Below are positions 29,097 through 37,279 of a stretch of DNA of 43,984 bases, one piece after another. Source of the DNA: a virus. The position numbers and the translations under genes are program-made. The stretch lies in the IMG/VR virus record IMGVR_UViG_3300039106_000818, positions 1-43,984 of that record; one strand, 5' to 3'. Positions within the stretch are counted from its first letter, which is position 1. Each line of letters begins with the position of its first letter. The notes under the pieces are model-generated. The model had not been told where the DNA came from and made no database searches. It saw nothing but the letters and a program-made list of their open reading frames with translations.

Positions 29097-30580
29097 GCGC
29101 CGTTCTCGATCTGGACCTGAGCAAGCTCAACCTGTCCTCGCTCTCGCATGAAGCGAAGCTGCAGGTCTACGATCTGCTGCGCATTCGCGACATCCGGGCG
29201 AAGCGCAACAAGCTGGCGGCCTACTCGGCTTATGCCAAGCAGGTCGACTTCCACAACGCTGGGGCCAGCTTTCGAGAGCGCTTGTTCATGGCAGGCAACC
29301 AGCTTGGCAAAACCTGGGCCGGCGCCTTTGAGGTCGCCATGCACGTCACCGGTCGCTACCCGGATTGGTGGCAAGGCAAGCGGTTCCCATATGCAACGCG
29401 GTCCATGGTCGGCTCGGAGTCCTCGGAGCTGACGCGCAAGGGCGTGCAGCGTTTGCTGCTTGGCCCGCCTGAGATGAGGGACGAGTGGGGCACCGGAGCG
29501 ATCCCGCACGAATGCCTTCGCGACACCAGCATGAAGCAGGGCGTGCCTGACGCCGTATCGAGCATTGTGGTGCGCCACGAATGCGGCGAGGACAGCGTCA
29601 TCCAGTTCAACAGCTACGACCAGGGGCGCAGCAAGTGGCAGGCTGACACCGTGGACTTCGTCTGGTTCGACGAGGAGCCGCCGCTGTCGATCTATTCGGA
29701 AGGCCTGACACGCACTCAGGCAACAGGCGGCCAGGTGTTCGTCACTTTCACGCCTTTGCTGGGCATGTCCGACGTGGTCAAGCGGTTCCTGATCGACAAG
29801 CCGGCCGGCACCAACGTCACGAAGATGACCATTCACGACGCCGAGCATTACAGCAAAGAGCAGGCGGACGCGATTATTGCAAGCTACCCGGAACATGAGC
29901 GCGATGCCCGGTCGAAGGGTATCCCGATCCTGGGCAGTGGGCGGGTGTTCCCGGTTGCGGAGGACGCGATCAAGGTGCGCGCCTTCCCGATCCCGCCTCA
30001 CTGGCCGCGCATTGTCGGCATGGACTTTGGCGTCGACCACCCGACCGCCGCCGTCTGGCTGGCCTGGGACCGCGACAGCGACACGATCTACGTCACCGAC
30101 ACCTACCGACGCAGCGAACCTGGGATCGCTGGGCACTCGATGGCCATCCGGTCACGAGGCGAGTGGACCCCGGTGGCTTGGCCGCACGACGGCCTGCAGC
30201 GCGACAAGGGCGGCTCGGGTGAGCAGTTGGCCAAGCAGTACAAGGACCAGGGGCTCAACATGCTCAAGGACCGGGCTACGTTCGAGGACGGCAGCAACGC
30301 GGTCGAAGCCGGGCTGTCAGACATGCTGAACCGCATGCAGTCCATGCGCCTCCGGGTGTTCGCCCATCTGGAGGACTGGTTCGAGGAGTTCCGCCTGTAC
30401 CATCGCAAGGATGGCATGGTGGTCAAGATCACAGACGACCTGCTGTCAGCAACGCGTTATGCGGTAATGATGCGCCGCTTCGCCAAGACACAGGAAGAAG
30501 CCGAGACCCGAATCCGCACCAACAATCGCATGCCGAGCGTACCCGCGTTCGGAGTGTTTGACTCTGTAACCGGGTATTGA
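29093..30580 (+). CDS. Terminase large subunit (packaging ATPase/nuclease)
   Basis: A 495-residue packaging motor. Walker A is MAGNQLGKTW (66-75), Walker B is DFVWFDEEP (about 188-196), the coupling motif region is VFVTFTPLLGMSD, and the RNase H-like nuclease starts with VGMDFGVDHPTAAVW (about 307-321, first Asp) with later acidic sites in AWPHDGLQRDKGG. It pumps DNA into the procapsid and cuts concatemers. The type resembles podoviruses with T7/P22-like layouts. Confidence 0.95.
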   Translation: MSAVLDLDLSKLNLSSLSHEAKLQVYDLLRIRDIRAKRNKLAAYSAYAKQVDFHNAGASFRERLFMAGNQLGKTWAGAFEVAMHVTGRYPDWWQGKRFPYATRSMVGSESSELTRKGVQRLLLGPPEMRDEWGTGAIPHECLRDTSMKQGVPDAVSSIVVRHECGEDSVIQFNSYDQGRSKWQADTVDFVWFDEEPPLSIYSEGLTRTQATGGQVFVTFTPLLGMSDVVKRFLIDKPAGTNVTKMTIHDAEHYSKEQADAIIASYPEHERDARSKGIPILGSGRVFPVAEDAIKVRAFPIPPHWPRIVGMDFGVDHPTAAVWLAWDRDSDTIYVTDTYRRSEPGIAGHSMAIRSRGEWTPVAWPHDGLQRDKGGSGEQLAKQYKDQGLNMLKDRATFEDGSNAVEAGLSDMLNRMQSMRLRVFAHLEDWFEEFRLYHRKDGMVVKITDDLLSATRYAVMMRRFAKTQEEAETRIRTNNRMPSVPAFGVFDSVTGY

Positions 30581-30590
30581 AAGAACCACC

Positions 30591-30938
30591 ATGGCAATGA
30601 ACCCTCTCGAACAAGCCCCGCCGCAGATGGGCGTTGGCGCTGGCAACTTCCCAGCCACGCCAGCCGCACCGGCCATGGCGCCAATGGCCACACCACCTGC
30701 GCCGACGGCCGCCACACCACCTGCGCCGACTGGAGGCGAGAACCCGTCGATCAAGCAGATGCAGAGCTTGGGTGATGAGCTGTTCAAGATGTACGGCACT
30801 GACACCCAGTCCATGCAGGCAGACCCGCGATTTGCTCAACTCCGGCAGCTTCAGCAGGACTTTGGCAAAGACTCCGGCCAAATCAATCAACAAACCTGGG
30901 ACCAGGAAGCCGCTCAACCGGCCCAGGCTCCAATGTAA
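30591..30938 (+). CDS. Pro/Ala-rich low-complexity late protein
   Basis: A 115-residue protein. Residues 11-50 are a disordered Pro-Ala-Thr stretch (TPAAPAMAPMATPPAPTAAT), and the rest is a Gln-rich helix (PSIKQMQSLGDELFKMYGTD, FAQLRQLQQDFGKDSGQ). Near its start is QMGVGAGNFP, a motif repeated twice in the next gene. Function unknown; probably a minor virion or assembly protein. Confidence 0.66.
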   Translation: MAMNPLEQAPPQMGVGAGNFPATPAAPAMAPMATPPAPTAATPPAPTGGENPSIKQMQSLGDELFKMYGTDTQSMQADPRFAQLRQLQQDFGKDSGQINQQTWDQEAAQPAQAPM

Positions 30939-30946
30939 GGATCGTC

Positions 30947-31756
30947 ATGGCTACCAACCCTTTTGCCCAGCCCCAGGTCCAAAAGCCCATGATGGGCGTT
31001 GGCACTGGCAACTTCCCCCAGTCGACCGGTCTTGGGCCTATGCCGGCGCAACGAGGCTCGCAACGCCCCGGTTCGCAACTTCAAAAAGTCCTAGCAAATC
31101 AAGCGGCTAAAAGGGGTATGGCACTGCCGGAAAGGGCAGACCCCGATTTACAAGGGCTGTTGACGCAGCAGCAGATGCAGCAGCCGATGCAGCAGATGCA
31201 GCAGGAGCAGATGCAGCAGCCGATGCAGCAGATGCAGAAGGAGCAGATGCAGCAGATGCTGATGCAGAGGGGTCAGCAGGAGCTGATGCAGAAGGAGCTG
31301 ATGCAGAAGGAGCCGATGATGGGCGTTGGCACAGGCAACTTCCCAGCTCAGCCGCAAGGCCAAAGCAGCACCGGAATTCCGACGGAATTCGCGAAACGTG
31401 ACGATTCATCAAAACCGGGGGCTTACTTTGAAACGGCCATGCCTGCCGTAATGCCGCAGCAGCCATACGTTTCGTCAGGCTCCGATTTGCAACCTCAAGC
31501 TCAAGCTCAACCAAGCCGAGCCAATCTTGAAAGCGTCGGCAAGGCCGCTGCTGCTGCTGCCGCGCTTCAAGGTAAAAACCCCGGAGGCCCGCTAGGGGCT
31601 GACCTGGTTACAAATCCAAACTCGGCCAATGCGCAAGTTAGCCAGGACAAGGAATCCGCGCGCCAGGCCGGAACAAATACCGGTAATCAAACGGCAGCCA
31701 TGGCGGGTCAACCCGCAGGCTTGATCGCTGGGCAGATGCCGGCCCGCCGAATTTAA
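30947..31756 (+). CDS. Met/Gln-repeat late protein
   Basis: A 269-residue low-complexity protein between terminase and portal. It starts like the preceding protein with MMGVGTGNFP (repeated near residue 125), carries a run of QMQQPMQQ/KELMQ-type repeats at about 73-123, and has Ser/Ala/Gln-rich linkers with PQAQAQPSRANLES and an Ala run. The end GLIAGQMPARRI resembles the GLIAGKI end of the 77-residue protein at 28078. Probably a disordered virion component. The two adjacent genes may stem from a duplication of a short N-terminal module. Confidence 0.68.
   Translation: MATNPFAQPQVQKPMMGVGTGNFPQSTGLGPMPAQRGSQRPGSQLQKVLANQAAKRGMALPERADPDLQGLLTQQQMQQPMQQMQQEQMQQPMQQMQKEQMQQMLMQRGQQELMQKELMQKEPMMGVGTGNFPAQPQGQSSTGIPTEFAKRDDSSKPGAYFETAMPAVMPQQPYVSSGSDLQPQAQAQPSRANLESVGKAAAAAAALQGKNPGGPLGADLVTNPNSANAQVSQDKESARQAGTNTGNQTAAMAGQPAGLIAGQMPARRI
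31166..31316 (+). repeat. Short tandem repeats ATGCAG/CAGCAG within the gene
   Basis: Irregular tandem copies of ATGCAGCAG and ATGCAGAAGGAG units, encoding Met/Gln/Lys/Glu-rich repeats. Such arrays are prone to slippage, so length may differ between related phages. Confidence 0.75.
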
Positions 31757-31768
31757 TAGGACTAAAAC

Positions 31769-33991
31769 GTGCACGCACAACCCATACAGATAGAAGCCGA
31801 AGTATTAGATCCTCAAGCGGCAAACGAAAAGCGCGAGGAACGGCTACAAGCGTTTGGTCAGGCGATGACCCAACAGCGAGACGAATGGGTGCGGTCACGG
31901 TATAGCTACGGCGTCGACAAACGCTGGTTGGAGGACGAAGACCAGTACAACGCCAAGGACAACATCAACAAGGCTGCCAGCCAGATGATGACCAGCGTGG
32001 AACAGGGTTACCCGGTCACCACGCAGAATGCCAAGCCTCATCGCTCGACGGTCTACATTGGCCTGACCAGGCAGAAGACAAACGCGGCAGAGGCCCGCAT
32101 TGCCGACATCTTGCTGCCAACCGACGACCGCAATTGGGGAATCAAGCCCACGCCCAAGCCCACCCTGATGACCATGAGTCGGGACAAGCAGATGGCCGGC
32201 GACAAGAACACAGGTGAACCCCTGGTCCACCCCGAAACCGGCCAACCGTTGAGAATGCGAGACATTGCACGCGCGGCAATGGAGGAAGCACGCAAAGCGG
32301 CGGACGCTATGCAGCTTGAGATAGAAGACCAGCTTGTCGAGTGCGATTACAACGGCGAATTGCGCAAGGTCCTGCACAACTCGGCTCGCCTGGGCACTGG
32401 CGTGATTAAGGGTCCGATCGTTACCAACCGGACACGCAAAGCCTGGCAGCCGTTCCGCGACATGGAAGGCAACATGATCCACCAGATGGAAATTGTGCAG
32501 GAGGTCACCCCGGCTTCGTACAGCATTGACCCGCGTAACGTGTGGCCTGACCCAGGCTGCGGCGACGACATCCACAAGGGCAAAGGCGTGTACGAGCGAG
32601 AGCAGATGACCAGCCGGCAAGTCCGCGACCTGGCCAAGCAGCCGGGCTTTATGAAGGAGCAGATCCGCAAGGTCTTGGAGGAAGGGCCAAAGAAGTCGGC
32701 CACTTTCCAAGAGCTCAAGGACGAAGACCAAAGGGATGTGGCCCGCGATGTTTACGAGATGTGGACCTACTGGGGCGAAGTTGACCACGACGACATCGCT
32801 GCCGCAGGCGTAGACCTTGGCCAAAAAGATGAACTCAAAGCCATCAGCGCTTGCGTGGTGGTGATCAACAGCACCGTGGTCAAGGTGTTTATGAACCCAC
32901 TCGAAGGCGGGGATCTGCCTTACGACTTCTACGTCTGGGAGAAGGTAGCTGACAGCGTGTGGGGCTACGGCATCCCTTACCTGATGCGCGCCCAACAGCG
33001 GGTGCTTAACGCAGCCTGGCGGCAAATGATGGACAACGCAGGCGTGTCTTGTGGCCCCCAGATCATTGTCAAGGCCGGCGCAATCCAGCCAGCAGACAAG
33101 CAGTGGCAGCTCTCGGCCCGCAAGATCTGGTTTGCCACCGACGAAGTGGACGACGTGCGCAAAGCCTTTACGGCTGTCGAATTCAACAGCTACCAGGGCG
33201 AACTATCCAACATCATCAAAATGGCAATGGAGCTCGCTGATCAAGAGACCGGGGTGCCCACGCTGCTGCAAGGCGAGAAAGGCGCGGCCCCTGATACCGT
33301 TGGCGGCATGCAGATGCTGATGAACAGCGCCAACGTGGTCCTTCGCCGCTTGGTCAAGCAGTTTGACGACATGGTCACCCGCCCGCACATCCGGCGCTAC
33401 TACGACTACAACATGATGTACAACGAAGATGAGGAAGTCAAAGGCGATTTCAGCATTGACGCCCGGGGCTCTAGCGCGTTGCTGATCCGGGACATCCAGA
33501 ATCAGGCGTTCCTGAATTTGCTGGCTGCTGGGGCCAACCCAATCTACGGCATGTACCTTGATACGCAGAAGCTGTTTGAAAAAGCGTTGCAGGCCCAGCA
33601 CATTGATCCGAAGGACGTGTTCAAGTCAGAAGACGAACTGGAAAAAATTAAAGAGCAGGCGGCTCAACCCCAGCAGCCCGAAGAAAACCCAGCCTTGGCT
33701 GTAGCCAAGATGCGCGGCGAAATCGAAATTCAAAAGGCCCAGGCCCAGAACCAGGGCGACATGGCCGAGCTACAGGTACGCCAAGAAATTGCCAAGCAGG
33801 AAGGGGCGTTGCGCGTGGTCGAGATGCAGCTTACCCGCGAAATCGAAATGCTCAAGATGTCCAACACCCAGAACATCACCCTGGAGCAGATCAAAGCCAA
33901 GCTGGCCGACACGGCTATCAAGGAACGCGGCAAGAAAGAGCTCTACGCCGCAGAGCAAAACCTCAAACTTCAAACCGGTTCCGGTATCTAA
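31769..33991 (+). CDS. Portal protein
   Basis: A 740-residue protein starting with GTG (AGGAC upstream). Size, position after terminase and before scaffold/capsid, and features such as WLEDEDQYNAKDNINKAAS, VTPASYSIDPRNVWPDPGCG, WEKVADSVWGYGIPYLMRAQ and a helical portion around TGVPTLLQGEKGAAPDTVGG fit podovirus portals of P22-like size. The C-terminus from about residue 625 is a long coiled coil (KEQAAQPQQPEENPALAVAK ... EIEMLKMSN), which could form the barrel. It makes the dodecameric DNA channel of the head. Confidence 0.9.
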   Translation: MHAQPIQIEAEVLDPQAANEKREERLQAFGQAMTQQRDEWVRSRYSYGVDKRWLEDEDQYNAKDNINKAASQMMTSVEQGYPVTTQNAKPHRSTVYIGLTRQKTNAAEARIADILLPTDDRNWGIKPTPKPTLMTMSRDKQMAGDKNTGEPLVHPETGQPLRMRDIARAAMEEARKAADAMQLEIEDQLVECDYNGELRKVLHNSARLGTGVIKGPIVTNRTRKAWQPFRDMEGNMIHQMEIVQEVTPASYSIDPRNVWPDPGCGDDIHKGKGVYEREQMTSRQVRDLAKQPGFMKEQIRKVLEEGPKKSATFQELKDEDQRDVARDVYEMWTYWGEVDHDDIAAAGVDLGQKDELKAISACVVVINSTVVKVFMNPLEGGDLPYDFYVWEKVADSVWGYGIPYLMRAQQRVLNAAWRQMMDNAGVSCGPQIIVKAGAIQPADKQWQLSARKIWFATDEVDDVRKAFTAVEFNSYQGELSNIIKMAMELADQETGVPTLLQGEKGAAPDTVGGMQMLMNSANVVLRRLVKQFDDMVTRPHIRRYYDYNMMYNEDEEVKGDFSIDARGSSALLIRDIQNQAFLNLLAAGANPIYGMYLDTQKLFEKALQAQHIDPKDVFKSEDELEKIKEQAAQPQQPEENPALAVAKMRGEIEIQKAQAQNQGDMAELQVRQEIAKQEGALRVVEMQLTREIEMLKMSNTQNITLEQIKAKLADTAIKERGKKELYAAEQNLKLQTGSGI

Positions 33992-34006
33992 CAAAAGGAT
34001 TTCACC

Positions 34007-34369
34007 ATGGCTACCATCAACGCAACAGTCTCTCGCGAAACGGCCCCCGGCGCGATTACCGCTTCCTGGGCTTTGACTGATGCCGATTCAGGCGCGGGCT
34101 ATAGACTGCCGGCGCCGGGCGACATTACCTGCCACACTTTCGGTACTTTTGGTGGGGCCACCATCACTTGGCAAGGGTCCAGCGATGGCGTTAATTGGCA
34201 CGCCATGACGCAAAAGGCCGGCACGGCCAACATGGCTTACACCACAACGGGCAACCATTCGCCTAATGAGATGCCTCCCTTTATTCGCCCAATCTCAGCG
34301 GGTGGAACCGGCACAGTTATTACGGCAACCTTGTGCTTCTACCCACGTTGGACTAAGAATAATTTTTAA
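34007..34369 (+). CDS. Beta-rich virion protein (decoration-like)
   Basis: A 120-residue beta-rich protein (ATVSRETAPGAITASWALTD, ATITWQGSSDGVNWHAMTQK, ISAGGTGTVITATLCFYPRW). The pattern 'W.GSSDGVNW' is typical of phage decoration or Ig-like virion proteins. It is placed between portal and scaffold. AAAGGATTTCACC precedes the ATG. Confidence 0.7.
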   Translation: MATINATVSRETAPGAITASWALTDADSGAGYRLPAPGDITCHTFGTFGGATITWQGSSDGVNWHAMTQKAGTANMAYTTTGNHSPNEMPPFIRPISAGGTGTVITATLCFYPRWTKNNF

Positions 34370-34384
34370 GCTTACTGGCCCCTG

Positions 34385-34413
34385 TTGCAAAACTATAGAC
34401 CCCCGCCTATACT
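34385..34413 (+). promoter_or_regulatory. Second late rightward promoter
   Basis: TTGCAA - 17 bp - TATACT (5 of 6). It is flanked by a perfect inverted repeat, CTGGCCCC (34375-34382) before the -35 and GGGGCCAG (34414-34421) right after the -10. Like the 27707 promoter it is closely followed by a terminator that starts with ATAACCAAGCCG. Confidence 0.68.
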
Positions 34414-34446
34414 GGGGCCAGGGGCCTTGCGCCCAAAATATAACCA

Positions 34447-34471
34447 AGCCGGGCTATGACCTGGCTTTTTT
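34447..34471 (+). terminator. Intrinsic terminator after the second late promoter
   Basis: AGCCGGG-CTATGA-CCTGGCT (one G-T pair) followed by six T. Only about 25 nt downstream of the predicted start site and 6 bp before the next gene start. It stops transcripts from the portal region and those from the promoter itself unless antiterminated. Confidence 0.75.
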
Positions 34472-34477
34472 GATGGC

Positions 34478-34681
34478 ATGAACGATTTCTCTTCATCAAC
34501 CTGGCACTCCTTGCGCAAATGGGCCGAATCCGAGCTCAGCCGTGCGCGAACCAGGAACGACGCCGTCAGTCTCTCCGAAACAGAGACGGCGTCGCTGAGG
34601 GGTGAAATCAAAATGCTCAAACGATTTCTCGACTTGCCCGGCGCGGCAACTCGGGGTGTAGTGGCTGAGTCGGACGAATAG
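34478..34681 (+). CDS. Small phage protein flanked by terminators
   Basis: A 67-residue protein (MNDFSSSTWHSLRKWAESEL, SETETASLRGEIKMLKRFLD). The pattern 'W..L.KWA..EL...R..ND...L...E...LRG.I..L' is common in small phage proteins placed near portal or capsid genes. There is no clear ribosome site because the T-run of the terminator ends just before it. A 13-bp hairpin lies inside. With a promoter upstream and terminators on both sides it looks like a moron-type cassette. Confidence 0.68.
   Translation: MNDFSSSTWHSLRKWAESELSRARTRNDAVSLSETETASLRGEIKMLKRFLDLPGAATRGVVAESDE
34558..34594 (+). repeat. 13-bp bulged hairpin inside the small gene
   Basis: CGACGCC (34558-34564) - GTCA bulge - GTCTCT - CCGAAAC loop - AGAGAC - GGCGTCG (34588-34594). 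All 13 pairs are perfect apart from the 4-base bulge. It is stable enough to affect transcription or translation of the cassette. Confidence 0.6.
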
Positions 34682-34704
34682 TCCCACTTGGCCTGTGTGA
34701 GTAG

Positions 34705-34724
34705 CCGCCTTTGGGCGGTTTTTT
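34705..34724 (+). terminator. Strong intrinsic terminator before the scaffold gene
   Basis: CCGCC-TTTG-GGCGG followed by six T (34719-34724), 15 bp before the scaffold start. Readthrough or antitermination is needed for scaffold and capsid expression from upstream promoters. Confidence 0.85.
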
Positions 34725-34739
34725 ATTGGAGAGTGAAAA

Positions 34740-35621
34740 GTGGAAAACGAACTAACCCAACAGGAAGCCCAAGACCTTTGGAACGAAGAAGCCAAGAAAC
34801 TTGATACCGAGGACGCGGTCCCCGAATTCGAGGCTCAAAGCGCAAACCTCGACGAACCAGCTCAGGTCGAACAGCAACCCGAGGGTCAGCCAGAAGATCC
34901 ATTGGCAGGACTCCCAGAACCAGTGCGCCAGGCTTTGGCCCGGATCACTGAACTGGAATCGGCCAACTCTCAACTGCTGCACCACGTAAAGACCGCCGAG
35001 GGTCGCGTGGCCGCAATGCAACGTGAGTTCCAGCAGGCACGACAGGCGCAACAAACCGTTGCCCCTGATGACGCGCCTTCGCAGGGACAAATGTCCGCAG
35101 CGGCCAGGAACCCCGAGAAGTGGGAGCAGCTCAAGCAGGATTTCCCCGAGTGGGCTTCTGCGATGGAGGAGTATGTTGGTTCAAAGCTGAGCGATGTTCG
35201 AGGCGGTGTTCAGGCCCTTCAGGTCGCGGACTACGTTCAAGAACAACTTGCCACGGCTAAAGCTGACATGCGAGTCGCCATTGAAGAAGCAAGGATTGAA
35301 GGCAAGTATGACGACTGGCGAACAACGGTGGCAACGCCTGAGTTTTCTCAGTGGTTCGCGCTTCAGCCCGCCGAGGTTAAATCCTTGGCCGACAGCACTG
35401 CGGGCAAGGACGCAATCAAGATGCTGGATTTGTTCAGCACCGCGAGAGCGAAACCTGCATCGGAAATCAGGCAAGAGCGAGGAGCACGTCTCGCCGCAGC
35501 CGCAACATCTCGACCTGGCCAGACGCCACCACCTAAGACATTGGACGACTTGTCGCCCGAAGAACTCTGGAATTACGAAGCCAACAAGCGCGAGGAACAA
35601 CTCGCAAAGCGCGGCTATTAA
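34740..35621 (+). CDS. Scaffolding protein
   Basis: A 293-residue acidic, helical protein directly before the major capsid gene. It has an acidic N-terminus (LDTEDAVPEFEAQSANLDEP), a coiled-coil centre (ITELESANSQLLHHVKTAEG, VAAMQREFQQARQAQQ), and a basic C-terminus (NYEANKREEQLAKRGY), the usual layout of a head scaffold that binds coat protein by its tail. The GTG start follows GGAGAG at 34728-34733. Confidence 0.82.
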   Translation: MENELTQQEAQDLWNEEAKKLDTEDAVPEFEAQSANLDEPAQVEQQPEGQPEDPLAGLPEPVRQALARITELESANSQLLHHVKTAEGRVAAMQREFQQARQAQQTVAPDDAPSQGQMSAAARNPEKWEQLKQDFPEWASAMEEYVGSKLSDVRGGVQALQVADYVQEQLATAKADMRVAIEEARIEGKYDDWRTTVATPEFSQWFALQPAEVKSLADSTAGKDAIKMLDLFSTARAKPASEIRQERGARLAAAATSRPGQTPPPKTLDDLSPEELWNYEANKREEQLAKRGY

Positions 35622-35648
35622 CCCAATCTTTACAAAGGAATTTCAACC

Positions 35649-36710
35649 ATGGCTATCCAAAACTACGGCACCGTAGCGTCGCGTAATTTGATCCGCGCCG
35701 CCCAGGGCATGCTGGAACACGCACAACCCATCACCGTTCTTGGTGACTTTGGCACTCAACGCGAGATGCCGCAGAACTCGACAGACACCCTGGTGTTTCG
35801 TCGTACTCTGCCTTTCGGCGCCAGCACTGCAGGTACAACGATTGAGAACTCAACACGTTATGTGGGCACCCCGGACATCACCGCTTCCAACTTTGTGTTG
35901 GCTGAGGGTGTGACTCCTAACTCGAACACGATCTCCTTCCAGGACGTGACCGTTCAGCTTCAACAGTACGGCGTGCTGTTCAAGTACAGCTCGAAGACTG
36001 AGCAACTGTACGAAGACGACATCCCGGGCGAGATGGTCAAGCTGACCGGCGAGACCCTGGCTGAAGTGATGGAACTGGTTCGCTACGGCGTGCTGAAAGC
36101 TGGCTCGACTGTTGTCTACGCAAACGGCTCTAGCCGTTCTACCGTGAGCACGGCTATCAGCTTGAACGCGATTCGTAAAGCAGCGCGCACATTGGAATCC
36201 AATCGTGCCCGCCGCGTGACCAGTCGCCTAGCTCCTGGCGTGAACTTCGGCACCCGTGCCGTCCAGCCTGCTTATGTGGTGTTTTGCCACACTGACGCAG
36301 TGTCTGACGTGCGGAATTTGCCTGGCTTCACCCGGGTCGAAGAGTATGGCAGCTTCAAGCCAATCCATGACCGCGAAATTGGCGCTTGCGAAGATTTCCG
36401 TTTTGTCAGTTCGCCTTTGCTGAAATCGTTCTTGGCTGCCGGCGCAGCGATCGGTTCGTCTGGCATGCTGTCGATCGGGGCCGCCAACGTGGACGTTTAC
36501 CCGTTCATCGTTATCGGTGAGGACGCTTGGGGCCAGGTCGCTCTCAAAGGCATGTCTGCCGTCAAGCCTGTGGTGCTGAAGGCATCGCAGACCAATCACG
36601 CTAACCCACTGGGCCAGTTCGGCTATGTGGGCGCTTCGACATGGTTTGCCACTGTGCGTCTGAATGACGCCTGGATGGCCCGTATCGAAGCCGGTGTGAC
36701 CGCCCTGTAA
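35649..36710 (+). CDS. Major capsid protein, N4-gp56 family
   Basis: A 353-residue HK97-fold coat protein of the N4-gp56 group. Typical segments: FGTQREMPQNSTDTLVFRR, EGVTPNSNTISFQDVTVQLQ, QYGVLFKYSSKTEQLYED, GETLAEVMELVRYGVLKAG, VVFCHTDAVSDVRNLPGFTR and YPFIVIGEDAWGQVALKG. It forms the icosahedral head. AAAGGAATTTCAACC precedes the ATG; a GNRA-capped hairpin follows the stop. Confidence 0.92.
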   Translation: MAIQNYGTVASRNLIRAAQGMLEHAQPITVLGDFGTQREMPQNSTDTLVFRRTLPFGASTAGTTIENSTRYVGTPDITASNFVLAEGVTPNSNTISFQDVTVQLQQYGVLFKYSSKTEQLYEDDIPGEMVKLTGETLAEVMELVRYGVLKAGSTVVYANGSSRSTVSTAISLNAIRKAARTLESNRARRVTSRLAPGVNFGTRAVQPAYVVFCHTDAVSDVRNLPGFTRVEEYGSFKPIHDREIGACEDFRFVSSPLLKSFLAAGAAIGSSGMLSIGAANVDVYPFIVIGEDAWGQVALKGMSAVKPVVLKASQTNHANPLGQFGYVGASTWFATVRLNDAWMARIEAGVTAL

Positions 36711-36716
36711 TGGCAT

Positions 36717-36738
36717 GGGATCAGGGCAACCTGGTCCC
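36717..36738 (+). other. GNRA hairpin after the capsid gene
   Basis: GGGATCAGG-GCAA-CCTGGTCCC, 9 bp with one G-T pair and a GCAA tetraloop, starting 7 bp after the capsid stop. No T-run; likely an mRNA stabiliser or processing signal for the capsid transcript. Confidence 0.55.
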
Positions 36739-36759
36739 GTCTAACCCAAGGAAAACACC

Positions 36760-37260
36760 ATGAGCAATGCAGCTTATTACAGCCTTCTTAACAACGGGGA
36801 GCTATCGGGTGACGTGATCGGCGCGGTGGTTGCCACCGTGCCAATCTCGGCGACCGGAGCGACCCTGACTTGCAACCGAGATGTCCACGCCGGGCGTGTT
36901 ACGGTTATCAGTGCCGCCGCAGGATGCGCAGTTACCCTGCCAAATGCGACCGGCACCGGTTCGGTTTATCGGTTTCTCATCGGGGCCACCATTACATCAA
37001 ATACCACCACCATCAAGGTGAACAACGGTACTGACGTGATGTCTGGTCGTGCGTATGTGATCAGCGATAACTCGGCTGCGGTACTTGGCTACGCCACTGG
37101 TTCCACTTCTGACACCATCACCCTTGATGGCAGTACGACGGGCGGCTATATCGGTGACATCATTGAAATCATTGATGCAATCGCCGGTACTTACCAAGTC
37201 AAAGTCCTCACTAAAGCAACCGGTACGGAAGCAACCCCGTTCTCGGCAACTGTCTCCTAA
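36760..37260 (+). CDS. Beta-rich virion protein
   Basis: A 166-residue Thr/Gly/Val-rich protein (VGAVVATVPISATGATLTCN-like region, VTLPNATGTGSVYRFLIGAT, IKVNNGTDVMSGRAYVIS, YIGDIIEIIDAIAGTYQVKV). The 'ITLP.ATG.G..YRF.IG..' pattern occurs in phage head-decoration and fibre-related proteins. It lies directly after the capsid gene. AAGGAAAACACC precedes the ATG. Confidence 0.72.
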   Translation: MSNAAYYSLLNNGELSGDVIGAVVATVPISATGATLTCNRDVHAGRVTVISAAAGCAVTLPNATGTGSVYRFLIGATITSNTTTIKVNNGTDVMSGRAYVISDNSAAVLGYATGSTSDTITLDGSTTGGYIGDIIEIIDAIAGTYQVKVLTKATGTEATPFSATVS

Positions 37261-37279
37261 TCCTTAAAGGAATCTCACC

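Noticed and set aside
28745-30136. 463-codon frame on the minus strand
   Set aside because: It is antisense to the small and large terminase genes, whose motifs are clear. Long antisense frames are expected in GC-rich coding DNA.
31166-31316. CRISPR-like short repeats
   Set aside because: Units are 6-12 bp, in frame and without unique spacers; they encode protein repeats.
31895-33025. 376-codon minus-strand frame
   Set aside because: Antisense to the portal gene with no start signals; composition is that of a codon shadow.
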